A stretch of DNA of 5,012 nt from JARDZI01 sp041639705 (GCA_041639705.1 JBEQBT010000249.1:1-5012), one strand, 5' to 3'; shown: positions 1 to 4,375, counted from the stretch's first letter. The notes: generated by a model not told the origin, from the sequence alone. Made by a program: numbers and translations.

Positions 1-647
1 AAATTATGACACCCAGAACCAGTGTATTTGCACTTGATATCACCACACCTGTGGAGGAGATGATTGACCAGGTATTAGAGGAACAATATTCTAGAATACC
101 TGTTTATGAAAATGATATTGACGATGTCATAGGTGTTTTATATATGAAGGATTTATTTGTTCATATTAGGAATAATGATTCCATAGATATTAGATCCATA
201 TTAAGACCAGCATATTTTGTTCCTGAGACAAAAAATATCGATGCTCTGTTTAAAGAGCTTCAGGTAACAAATAACCATATGGCAATTCTAATAGATGAGT
301 ATGGAGGCTTTTCTGGTATAGCAACCATTGAGGATTTGATTGAAGAAGTGATGGGGAATATATTCGATGAATATGATGAAGAGTATGATGGTATTAAAAA
401 GATAGATTCTAATACCTATATAGTTGATGGACGTACTTCCATTGATGATATTAATGAATTATTAGACTTAGATCTACCATCTGACGACTTTGATACAATA
501 GGAGGTTTTGTTATTACCCTCCTTGGCAGCATTCCAAAGGAAGATGAAAATAATGTAATTGAATATGAAAATATTACATTTAAAATAGAGAAACTAACTG
601 AAAAGCGAATTGAAAAATTGAAAATATGTGTAAATATGGAAGCTTAA
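1..647 (+). CDS. CorC/HlyC-family CBS-domain membrane protein, C-terminal part (5' truncated)
   Basis: The frame is open to the left edge (codons from position 3: I-M-T-P-R-T), so the Met at 6 is not a real start: IMTPR is the conserved junction between the membrane domain and the first CBS domain in this family. Counting from that Met, the two CBS repeats cover about residues 1-58 (YSRIPVYEN, GVLYMKDLF) and 65-120 (MAILIDEYGGFSGIATIEDL, then EEVMGNIFDEYDEE). The CorC/HlyC transporter-associated domain covers about 130-210 (YIVDGRTSIDDINELLDLDL, then DTIGGFVITLLGSIP). The missing N-terminus should carry the DUF21/CNNM-like membrane domain. Family members are linked to Mg/Co export or magnesium homeostasis, with the CBS pair binding adenine nucleotide on the cytosolic side; 'hemolysin' is a legacy name. 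The family is certain, the substrate is not. The gene is convergent with nudC. Confidence 0.93.
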   Translation, partial: IMTPRTSVFALDITTPVEEMIDQVLEEQYSRIPVYENDIDDVIGVLYMKDLFVHIRNNDSIDIRSILRPAYFVPETKNIDALFKELQVTNNHMAILIDEYGGFSGIATIEDLIEEVMGNIFDEYDEEYDGIKKIDSNTYIVDGRTSIDDINELLDLDLPSDDFDTIGGFVITLLGSIPKEDENNVIEYENITFKIEKLTEKRIEKLKICVNMEA

Positions 648-662
648 ATGCTTCCTTTTTTT
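638..662 (+). terminator. Intrinsic terminator overlapping the stop codon of the CBS-domain gene
   Basis: A 6-bp stem GGAAGC (638-643) / GCTTCC (650-655) with loop TTAAAT is followed at once by seven T (656-662). The TAA stop (645-647) lies in the loop, so the hairpin can form fully only after the ribosome leaves. Stem and U-tract are the standard Rho-independent form, though the stem is short. Confidence 0.75.
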
Positions 663-729
663 ATAGGTATCAAAATTACTAAAAGATCATATTTTTTCAA
701 AAATTTTATCATTGTAATTGCTATAAAAG

Positions 730-879
730 CCACTGCCAGCGTATATGTCATCCTGAACGTAGTGAAGGATCTTCAACTCCAGATCCTTCACTACGTTCAG
801 GACGCCAGTGGACAATAACAGATCAGGCATTCATAGTAATAGCAGCGAAAACTGACCTTTATTGTAGTGCTGGCAGCAC
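730..879. repeat. Composite palindromic element, MITE- or REP-like
   Basis: Several nested inverted pairs lie in this gene-free gap. CCACTG (730-735) pairs with CAGTGG (806-811). CTGCCAGC (733-740) pairs with GCTGGCAG (869-876). ACAATAA (812-818) pairs with TTATTGT (859-865). A small hairpin GTGCT-GGC-AGCAC lies at 867-879. The core is the 21-bp perfect palindrome at 752-801. The alternative outer pairings would bound a unit of about 80 or 145 bp. No ORF, transposase or clear target-site duplication is visible. A small non-autonomous palindromic repeat is my inference; the boundaries are uncertain. Confidence 0.55.
752..801. repeat. Perfect 21-bp inverted repeat with 8-nt loop (dispersed repeat in head-to-head form)
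   Basis: The arms at 752-772 and 781-801 are exact reverse complements over 21 bp, and T751/A802 extends the pairing to 22 bp. The loop is 773-780. The left arm is part of a 26-nt sequence (747-772, beginning GTCATCCTGAACG and ending AAGGATCT) that recurs at 2729-2754 with two differences. This is one dispersed repeat followed by an inverted copy of itself. The lack of a T-tract on either side argues against an ordinary terminator, although such a stem could stall polymerase or protect the 3' ends of both convergent neighbours. Confidence 0.9.
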
Positions 880-909
880 ATGATAATTCTTAGGTACCCC
901 TTTAACATC

Positions 910-1719
910 CTATTTCTTATCTTGAGGATAATTTTCAGTGAACCATTTAATCAGCTTTCCTGCTATACTCCCACCCTTTGGACTCAGAGGCAATTCATCT
1001 GCCCTATACCACCCAGCATCTAGAATTTCTATTCCATCCTCTTTTATTTCTCCACTCGCATATTCTGCAGTAAACCCTATCATTAATGAGTCGGGAAATG
1101 GCCATGGCTGGCTGCTAAAATATTCAATATTCTTAACTTCTATTCCAACCTCCTCTTTAACCTCTCTGGCAACACATTCTTCAAATGTCTCACCAGGTTC
1201 TACAAAGCCCGCAATAACACTATACCTCTTCTCGGTAAATCTAGAATTATGAGCAAGTAGTAACTTGTCCTTATTTACAATTGCAACTATTATGGCAGGT
1301 GAAATACGTGGATAATTAATAAAACCACATTTAGGGCAAATTTTTGCAATTTCATCCTGCTTATCCTTTGCCAATACACCACATCTATTACAATACTTAT
1401 TATTTTCAAACCACCTTAATAGATGCAACCCTCTACAAGCTAAATGAAATAATCTTTCTTCAAAAATACTACCTAATTGCCTTAATTCTTGGAAAGTCAT
1501 ATTAGCATTTGGAATATAATCTGTAGGTTTGTCTATACAATAACATGGCCGACCTTTTAAACGCCCAAAATACCTTCCAGATAATAGATTAATACCACTA
1601 TCAATCAAATCCTTAGCCATTGGGATTTTAATCTGTTCATTTACGCTTTTTACTAATAACTTGCTATTTTCAAATATAAAATAATAAGCTTCTTTAACAT
1701 TATTAAATTCATTCTGCAT
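910..1719 (-). CDS. nudC: NADH pyrophosphatase (zinc-ribbon Nudix hydrolase)
   Basis: This 269-residue protein hydrolyses NAD(H) to NMN(H) and AMP; E. coli NudC also removes NAD caps from RNA. A divergent N-terminal domain (about 1-100) is followed by a zinc ribbon with C110, C113, C128 and C131 (CNRCG, then CPKCGFINYPR). The Nudix domain has the box GFVEPGETFEECVAREVKEE (171-190) followed by VGI: G171, E177, R185, E186, E189, E190 and G192 all fit GX5EX7REUXEEXGU, so the metal-binding glutamates are intact. The NudC signature SQPWPFPDSLM (203-213) separates it from other Nudix enzymes. Length is near E. coli NudC (257). The ATG is preceded by an AGGGGGAGG-type ribosome-binding site (about 1722-1733). 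It is monocistronic, convergent with the CBS gene and divergent from the lipoprotein gene. The cytosolic enzyme appears catalytically complete. Confidence 0.96.
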   Translation of the reverse strand: MQNEFNNVKEAYYFIFENSKLLVKSVNEQIKIPMAKDLIDSGINLLSGRYFGRLKGRPCYCIDKPTDYIPNANMTFQELRQLGSIFEERLFHLACRGLHLLRWFENNKYCNRCGVLAKDKQDEIAKICPKCGFINYPRISPAIIVAIVNKDKLLLAHNSRFTEKRYSVIAGFVEPGETFEECVAREVKEEVGIEVKNIEYFSSQPWPFPDSLMIGFTAEYASGEIKEDGIEILDAGWYRADELPLSPKGGSIAGKLIKWFTENYPQDKK

Positions 1720-1752
1720 AAATCCTCCCCCTTTGCAACATTAGTATATCAT

Positions 1753-1758
1753 ATTATA
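1753..1758 (-). promoter_or_regulatory. Candidate -10 element of nudC
   Basis: The minus strand reads TATAAT at 1758-1753, about 34 nt upstream of the nudC ATG, with a TG just before it. No good -35 lies at 16-18 bp upstream (only ATAAAT/TAAATT-like). The -10 is perfect but the promoter call is tentative in such AT-rich DNA. Confidence 0.4.
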
Positions 1759-2039
1759 CATACTCTCTATTGGTAATTTATTTTTTAACATGTTTTTTCA
1801 ATGTATTTCCAAATATGCTAGCATTAATTTTTAATTATTCTATTTAAAGTTAATGCAAATAGTATGTACTTTTATATTAACTTTCAATTTATATGTATTT
1901 GCAAAATATAAAATAAAGTAGTATAAACACTGTTCTATCAAGTGTAGTGCACAAATCAAAATACTACAAAAAACCAATAACTGGTAAGGTAATTAGTGGA
2001 TAAACTGGGATAAATCAATTTAAGTCTTGGAAACCGACA
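1759..2039. other. AT-rich divergent intergenic region, no gene seen
   Basis: No convincing ORF or RNA gene lies here. Visible structures are a 10-bp palindrome ATGCTAGCAT (1815-1824), an 11-bp stem GCATTAATTTT (1821-1831) / AAAGTTAATGC (1846-1856) with one G-T pair, GCAAATA (1855-1861) / TATTTGC (1896-1902), ACACT (1927-1931) / AGTGT (1941-1945), and TGTAGT (1943-1948) / ACTACA (1963-1968). Nearer the lipoprotein promoter are direct repeats GGTAAGGTAA (1983-1992) and two GGATAAA copies (1998-2004, 2008-2014) spaced exactly 10 bp apart. Some may be regulator sites; most may be chance in AT-rich sequence. Confidence 0.5.
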
Positions 2040-2068
2040 TTGACACTTTATTAACTAAATAATAAAAT
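2040..2068 (+). promoter_or_regulatory. Strong sigma-A-type promoter of the FMN-binding lipoprotein gene
   Basis: A perfect -35 TTGACA (2040-2045), a 17-bp spacer and -10 TAAAAT (2063-2068, 5 of 6 matches) predict transcription starting near 2075. This gives a leader of about 50 nt before the ATG at 2124. It is the best promoter match in the window. Confidence 0.85.
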
Positions 2069-2072
2069 AAAA

Positions 2073-2091
2073 ATGGTAGTATACCATACTA
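2073..2091. promoter_or_regulatory. Overlapping palindromes at the predicted start site (candidate operator)
   Basis: ATGGTA-GTA-TACCAT (2073-2087) and the offset TAGTAT-ACC-ATACTA (2077-2091) are both perfect 6-bp inverted repeats with 3-nt centres. They begin 5 bp after the -10 element, so a protein bound here would block initiation. The regulator is unknown. Confidence 0.4.
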
Positions 2092-2123
2092 ACGTATATT
2101 CTATATTATAGGGGGGTATATCA

Positions 2124-2648
2124 ATGAAAAAGCTTAAAGTATTAGCAGTGATTTTGACATTGGTTATGTCAATAGGATTATTATCATCATGTTCAAAGAA
2201 AGAAACACCTGAAACACCAGCTCCATCAACACCAACCACTCCAACAGAAAATACAACTACAGAAAGTGTTTATAAAGACGGAGTATACAAAGTAGCATTT
2301 GATAAATTCGATGCACATGACTGGAAGGGCCAGGTTGAGCTAGAAATAAAAGGTGACAAGATTACAAGTGTAATTTTTGATTATGTAAATAAAGATGGAA
2401 AGTTAAAAACTAAGGATGAAGCATATAAAGCAGCAATGGAGCCTGTATCAAAAACATACCCTGGAAAATATATACCTGAATTACAGCAGATTCTACTTGA
2501 CAAACAGGATATATCAGCAGTTGATGCTATAGCTGGAGCTACAACTTCATCAAATGATTTCAAAGCTTTAGTAGGATTTGCACTTGATGAAATGGCAAAA
2601 AAAGGTGATACTGCTCCTAAAACAATTCCACTTCCAGCAGGTGAGTAA
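2124..2648 (+). CDS. FMN-binding-domain lipoprotein (predicted covalently flavinylated)
   Basis: This 174-residue secreted lipoprotein has a signal peptide with basic MKKLK, hydrophobic core VLAVILTLVMSIGLL and lipobox LSSC, so lipidation and cleavage are expected at C23. A Thr/Pro-rich linker (about 28-47) would lift the domain off the membrane. The FMN-binding domain (about 50-155) starts at YKDGVYKVAF and ends in DAIAGATTSS (134-143). That matches the Dxx(S/A)GAT flavinylation motif, with T140 as predicted FMN acceptor; in known systems the transferase ApbE makes this bond. Related domains occur in RnfG/NqrC and in the Listeria lipoprotein PplA, which takes part in extracellular electron transfer. 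A role in moving electrons outside the membrane is likely by family; the partner is unknown. It stands alone, with no apbE, ndh or rnf gene beside it. The ribosome-binding site is an unusual run of six G (2111-2116), 7 nt before the ATG. Confidence 0.88.
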   Translation: MKKLKVLAVILTLVMSIGLLSSCSKKETPETPAPSTPTTPTENTTTESVYKDGVYKVAFDKFDAHDWKGQVELEIKGDKITSVIFDYVNKDGKLKTKDEAYKAAMEPVSKTYPGKYIPELQQILLDKQDISAVDAIAGATTSSNDFKALVGFALDEMAKKGDTAPKTIPLPAGE

Positions 2649-2674
2649 TAATTTTAAAAAGTAACTGTCTCAAA

Positions 2675-2700
2675 ATACTTTTTTCTCATACTTTTTTCTC
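2675..2700 (+). repeat. 13-bp tandem duplication, two exact copies
   Basis: ATACTTTTTTCTC occurs at 2675-2687 and again at 2688-2700, with ATA starting a third copy. It supplies two T6 tracts downstream of the lipoprotein stop codon, and so may act as a loose double U-tract behind the weak AT stem at 2656-2683. Replication slippage is the simplest origin. Confidence 0.85.
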
Positions 2701-2728
2701 ATAAAGATTGTGCTTGATAGCTTGCAAT

Positions 2729-2754
2729 GTCATTCTGAACGTAGTGAAGAATCT
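2729..2754 (+). repeat. Second copy of the 26-nt dispersed repeat
   Basis: This copy matches 747-772 at 24 of 26 positions, in the same orientation. The two differences (T2734 for C752, A2750 for G768) change a C-G pair to T-A in a short stem, ATCCT/AGGAT becoming ATTCT/AGAAT. Unlike the first copy it has no inverted partner nearby. From memory, similar CATTCTGA...GAAGAATCT repeats occur in intergenic DNA of several bacterial phyla; I could not check this. Confidence 0.88.
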
Positions 2755-2781
2755 AAAGCAGCATATAAAATGAACCTGAAA

Positions 2782-2811
2782 CTATTATAGATGCTATCGG
2801 ATCTATAATAG
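2782..2811. other. Perfect 11-bp hairpin with competing alternative pairing
   Basis: CTATTATAGAT (2782-2792) and ATCTATAATAG (2801-2811) are exact inverted repeats around an 8-nt loop. The loop and the inner end of the left arm, ATGCTATC (2791-2798), can instead pair with GATAGCAT (2840-2847). No T-tract follows on either strand, so a simple terminator is unlikely. Confidence 0.6.
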
Positions 2812-2882
2812 GAGGCAAGCCCAACTTAACACAAATAAGGATAGCATTAATTATCAGCATCAAGTAAATCCAGAAATCAAAA

Positions 2883-2925
2883 ATTAAAAAAGGTATCAAC
2901 ATATTTTACTATGCTTGATACCTTT
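2883..2925 (-). terminator. Intrinsic terminator of the nitroreductase gene
   Basis: AAAGGTATCAA (2889-2899) and TTGATACCTTT (2915-2925) form a perfect 11-bp stem, extended by CATA (2900-2903) / TATG (2910-2913) across a one-base bulge, leaving a 6-nt loop. On the minus strand the stem runs into TTTTTTAATTT, a good U-tract. On the plus strand the tract is poor, so it mainly serves the nitroreductase, about 64 nt after its stop, and perhaps weakly the lipoprotein gene. Confidence 0.82.
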
Positions 2926-2988
2926 CATTTATTGATTTATTTTTTGCCTTATTTGATATTTTGTCAATAAATGATTTAACTTTATTAA

Positions 2989-3588
2989 TTATTTATATAT
3001 TTTAATTCTCTCATCTAATGGCTGATATTGTTTTTCATCAGGTTCTGCAGTTGGTTTTCCAAATGGCATCTGTCCGATTAACTTCCAATTACTTGGAACA
3101 TTCCATTCTTTCTTTATATCAGTTTCGATTAGCTCATTATAATGCTGCAAGGATGCACCAAAACCTTCAATTTGTAATGCAGTCCATATAACATACTGAT
3201 GCATTCCACTGCCTTGTTGAGACCAAATTGGGAAATTATCTTTGTAAAGAGGAAATTGTTGTTGAAGTGATTCAACAATACTACTATCCTCAAAGAATAA
3301 AACTGTACCATATCCACTCTTAAATGAATTGATTTTATCTTCAGTTGGTTTAAATTTATCAGCTGGAACAATCTTTCTTAGTGCTTCCATTGTTATATCC
3401 CAAAGCTTATCATGTTGTTTATCTAATAATAGAATCACCCTTGCACTCTGTGAGTTAAAGGCTGTAGGAGTGTATTTTACAGCATGTTCAATAACCTCAT
3501 TAATTCTTTCATCAGAAACAACTCTTTCCTTACTAATTCCATAAAATGTACGTCTGTCTGCTACTGCAGCATAAAAATTCTTTTCCAT
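2989..3588 (-). CDS. Nitroreductase family protein, Frm2/CinD-like
   Basis: This 199-residue protein has the length of the short Frm2-type nitroreductases, flavoenzymes that use FMN and NAD(P)H to reduce nitroaromatics, quinones or similar electrophiles in the cytosol. Visible marks are R12-R13 near the N-terminus (VADRRTFYGIS, typical FMN-phosphate contact), PTAFNSQSARVILL (41-54), KLWDIT (61-66), the GFGASLQHYN segment (142-151) and the C-terminal IGQMPFGKPTAEPDEK (171-186). The ATG follows GGAGGG (about 3597-3602) with 7-8 nt spacing. It lies downstream of an HxlR regulator on the same strand, but a terminator separates them, so it uses its own promoter. The pairing suggests electrophile or quinone detoxification, as for Bacillus YodB-controlled genes. 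Lactococcal CinD, a copper-induced relative, is an alternative model. Family firm, substrate unknown. Confidence 0.9.
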   Translation of the reverse strand: MEKNFYAAVADRRTFYGISKERVVSDERINEVIEHAVKYTPTAFNSQSARVILLLDKQHDKLWDITMEALRKIVPADKFKPTEDKINSFKSGYGTVLFFEDSSIVESLQQQFPLYKDNFPIWSQQGSGMHQYVIWTALQIEGFGASLQHYNELIETDIKKEWNVPSNWKLIGQMPFGKPTAEPDEKQYQPLDERIKIYK

Positions 3589-3673
3589 TTAAAAATCCCT
3601 CCAATTTTTTTATGTAATATTCTTTATTGTTTATTTAAGTAATACTAAATATTCCTGATTCCTAAAATTATAA

Positions 3674-3691
3674 ATTCTAATTCTAATTCTG
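3674..3691 (+). repeat. Hexanucleotide microsatellite ATTCTA, about three copies
   Basis: ATTCTA-ATTCTA-ATTCTG lies in the predicted leader of the nitroreductase, about 90 nt before its ATG and just upstream (in the minus sense) of a TATAAT at 3672-3667. A copy-number change would alter spacing in this region. Confidence 0.65.
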
Positions 3692-3719
3692 ATTATCATT
3701 TATAAAAATTTAGAAGTCA

Positions 3720-3777
3720 TTACTTACAATAATCTATGTACCTAACAAACAATATTTACTTATTATTAGTTACTTAC
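3720..3777 (-). promoter_or_regulatory. Array of GTAAGTAA-type boxes, candidate HxlR operators
   Basis: On the minus strand GTAAGTAA occurs at 3777-3770 and 3727-3720, with ATAAGTAA at 3763-3756. A reverse-oriented copy (TTACTTAA) lies at 3642-3635. The first box begins almost at the predicted transcription start (about 3780), and the second follows 14 bp later. TAGT-TACTT-ACTA (3767-3779) adds local dyad symmetry. The half-site agrees with my recollection of the B. subtilis YodB box, TACT-WTTT-GTAAGTAA. Binding by the adjacent regulator is inference. Confidence 0.5.
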
Positions 3778-3786
3778 TATATTTTT

Positions 3787-3815
3787 ATTATTGCACACAT
3801 ATAAATATTAGTCAA
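3787..3815 (-). promoter_or_regulatory. Promoter of the nitroreductase gene
   Basis: On the minus strand, TTGACT (3815-3810, 5 of 6) and AATAAT (3792-3787, 5 of 6) are 17 bp apart, and TGC immediately before the -10 gives an extended -10. Initiation near 3780 would leave a leader of about 190 nt. The promoter lies just beyond the hxlR-type gene's terminator, consistent with separate transcription. Confidence 0.7.
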
Positions 3816-3827
3816 GTAGTATTTTAT

Positions 3828-3858
3828 AAAAAAAATCTCCTGATTAACAGGAGATTTT
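3828..3858 (-). terminator. Strong intrinsic terminator of the HxlR-family gene
   Basis: AAAATCTCCTG (3832-3842) and CAGGAGATTTT (3848-3858) form a perfect 11-bp stem with a 5-nt loop. On the minus strand the stem ends in a run of eight T (3835-3828). It starts 6 nt after the TGA stop and separates the regulator's transcript from the nitroreductase. Confidence 0.92.
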
Positions 3859-3864
3859 CATAAT

Positions 3865-4188
3865 TCATATATTATTGCTGCTATTCCATTTTTCTGCCCA
3901 TTTTTGAATTTCATCCATTGCGTATTCTAATTCTCTTCCCTTTTCTGAAAGTTCATACTCTATACGTACAGGAGTTTCTGGATATACTTTTCTTATAACA
4001 ATGCCTTCCTTTTCCAGTTCCTTGAATCTTTCAGTAAGCATACGAGCGCTCATATTAGGAATTGCATCTGCAATTTCGGAAAATCGTTTTTGTCCACTAA
4101 GCAATGTTCTTATTATTAATCCAGTCCATCTCTTTCCAAGTAGTTCAAAAGCAGCTTCAAACTTTGGACACATATGATACCTTTCCAT
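3865..4188 (-). CDS. HxlR-family redox-sensing repressor, YodB/CatR/QsrR-like
   Basis: This 107-residue winged-helix regulator starts MERYHMCPKFEAAFELLGKR and continues WTGLIIRTLLSG. The N-terminal MCPK cysteine followed by LLGKRW is the hallmark of the HxlR branch that includes B. subtilis YodB and CatR and staphylococcal QsrR. The DNA-binding part (about 18-70) includes KRFSEIADAIPNMSARMLTE and the wing VYPETPVRIEYELSEKG (72-88); the C-terminal helix (about 89-103) should make the dimer. In those relatives the N-terminal Cys reacts with quinones or diamide and releases the DNA. C7 is the only cysteine here; YodB, as I recall, has further C-terminal ones, so sensing would have to use C7 alone, by S-alkylation or a C7-C7' disulfide. 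The ATG follows AGGTGGTGA (4201-4193). The gene is monocistronic, with likely autorepression and repression of the neighbouring nitroreductase by inference. Confidence 0.92.
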   Translation of the reverse strand: MERYHMCPKFEAAFELLGKRWTGLIIRTLLSGQKRFSEIADAIPNMSARMLTERFKELEKEGIVIRKVYPETPVRIEYELSEKGRELEYAMDEIQKWAEKWNSSNNI

Positions 4189-4221
4189 CTAATCACCACC
4201 TATTTCTATCCTATCATATAA

Positions 4222-4254
4222 ACTTTAAAAAAGTAAGTGGCCTATTATATTATA
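4222..4254 (-). promoter_or_regulatory. Promoter -10 and candidate autoregulatory operator of the HxlR-family gene
   Basis: The minus strand carries two overlapping TATAAT hexamers (4254-4249 and 4249-4244) about 56 nt upstream of the ATG; the -35 is poor. Just downstream, where transcription should start, is the dyad ACTTT-AAA-AAAGT (4222-4234) running into AAGT (4235-4238). It shares the AAGTAA core with the boxes before the nitroreductase. Autorepression is the usual pattern in this family. Confidence 0.45.
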
Positions 4255-4312
4255 CTTTAATTGCAAATATGGTAATTCAGGATAACATTGCCTGATTAAA
4301 CCTTAGAATCAT

Positions 4313-4352
4313 AAAAATACAATATTTTTTCTATTCCATTAATATGTATTTT
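4313..4352 (-). terminator. Weak AT-only hairpin(s) after mntP, possible terminator
   Basis: AAAAATA-CAA-TATTTTT (4313-4329) is one stem, and AAAATACAATATT (4314-4326) can alternatively pair with AATATGTATTTT (4341-4352) with one bulged base. Both lie 24-63 nt after the mntP stop. There are no G-C pairs beyond one and no separate U-tract, so termination strength is doubtful. A further 6-bp pair AATAGA (4363-4368) / TCTATT (4375-4380) overlaps the mntP stop. Confidence 0.3.
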
Positions 4353-4375
4353 ACTATTTAGCAATAGAGAGCCAT

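Larger units (their letters stand above)
2649..2988. other. Gene-free region between the lipoprotein and nitroreductase genes
   Basis: No supported gene lies in these 340 bp. They contain a weak AT stem AAAAAGTA (2656-2663) / TACTTTTT (2676-2683) that may end the lipoprotein transcript, a 13-bp tandem duplication, one dispersed repeat, an 11-bp hairpin, and the nitroreductase terminator. An isolated GGAGG (2811-2815) is not followed by a usable start codon. Confidence 0.7.

Noticed and set aside
938..1252. Plus-strand open frame of about 100 codons inside nudC
   Set aside because: It lies opposite a complete NudC with an intact zinc ribbon and Nudix box, and its translation resembles no known family.
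2111..2116. Run of six G as a possible sequencing or assembly error
   Set aside because: It sits at the right distance from the ATG to serve as a ribosome-binding site, and the downstream frame is intact, so no error need be assumed.
2075..2123. Riboswitch in the lipoprotein leader
   Set aside because: The predicted leader is about 50 nt and contains only small AT-rich dyads, with no conserved riboswitch core or terminator/antiterminator pair visible.
747..2754. Possible CRISPR repeats (two similar 26-nt units)
   Set aside because: The copies are about 2 kb apart with genes between them, one forms a head-to-head palindrome, and there is no regular spacer array.
2769..2867. A 32-codon open stretch that reads DAIGSIIGGKPNLTQIRIAL in part
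   Set aside because: It has no start codon, is bounded by stops, and overlaps the two competing hairpins. It could be a gene remnant, but I recognise no family and cannot support a pseudogene call.
3685..3703. Fur-box-like sequence (GATAATCA core on the minus strand) in the nitroreductase leader
   Set aside because: About 13 of 19 positions match the classical Fur consensus as I recall it, which is easy to reach by chance in DNA this AT-rich, and the second half-site is poor.
4104..4295. Plus-strand open frame over the regulator's 5' end and promoter
   Set aside because: It overlaps the clearly coding HxlR gene antisense and has no ribosome-binding site or recognisable domain. Short frames at 2051-2239, 2381-2563, 3129-3371 and 3329-3544 were rejected for similar reasons.
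4277..4295. TCAGG/CCTGA hairpin between mntP and the regulator as a terminator
   Set aside because: The stem is only 5 bp with a 9-nt loop and no T-tract follows on either strand.
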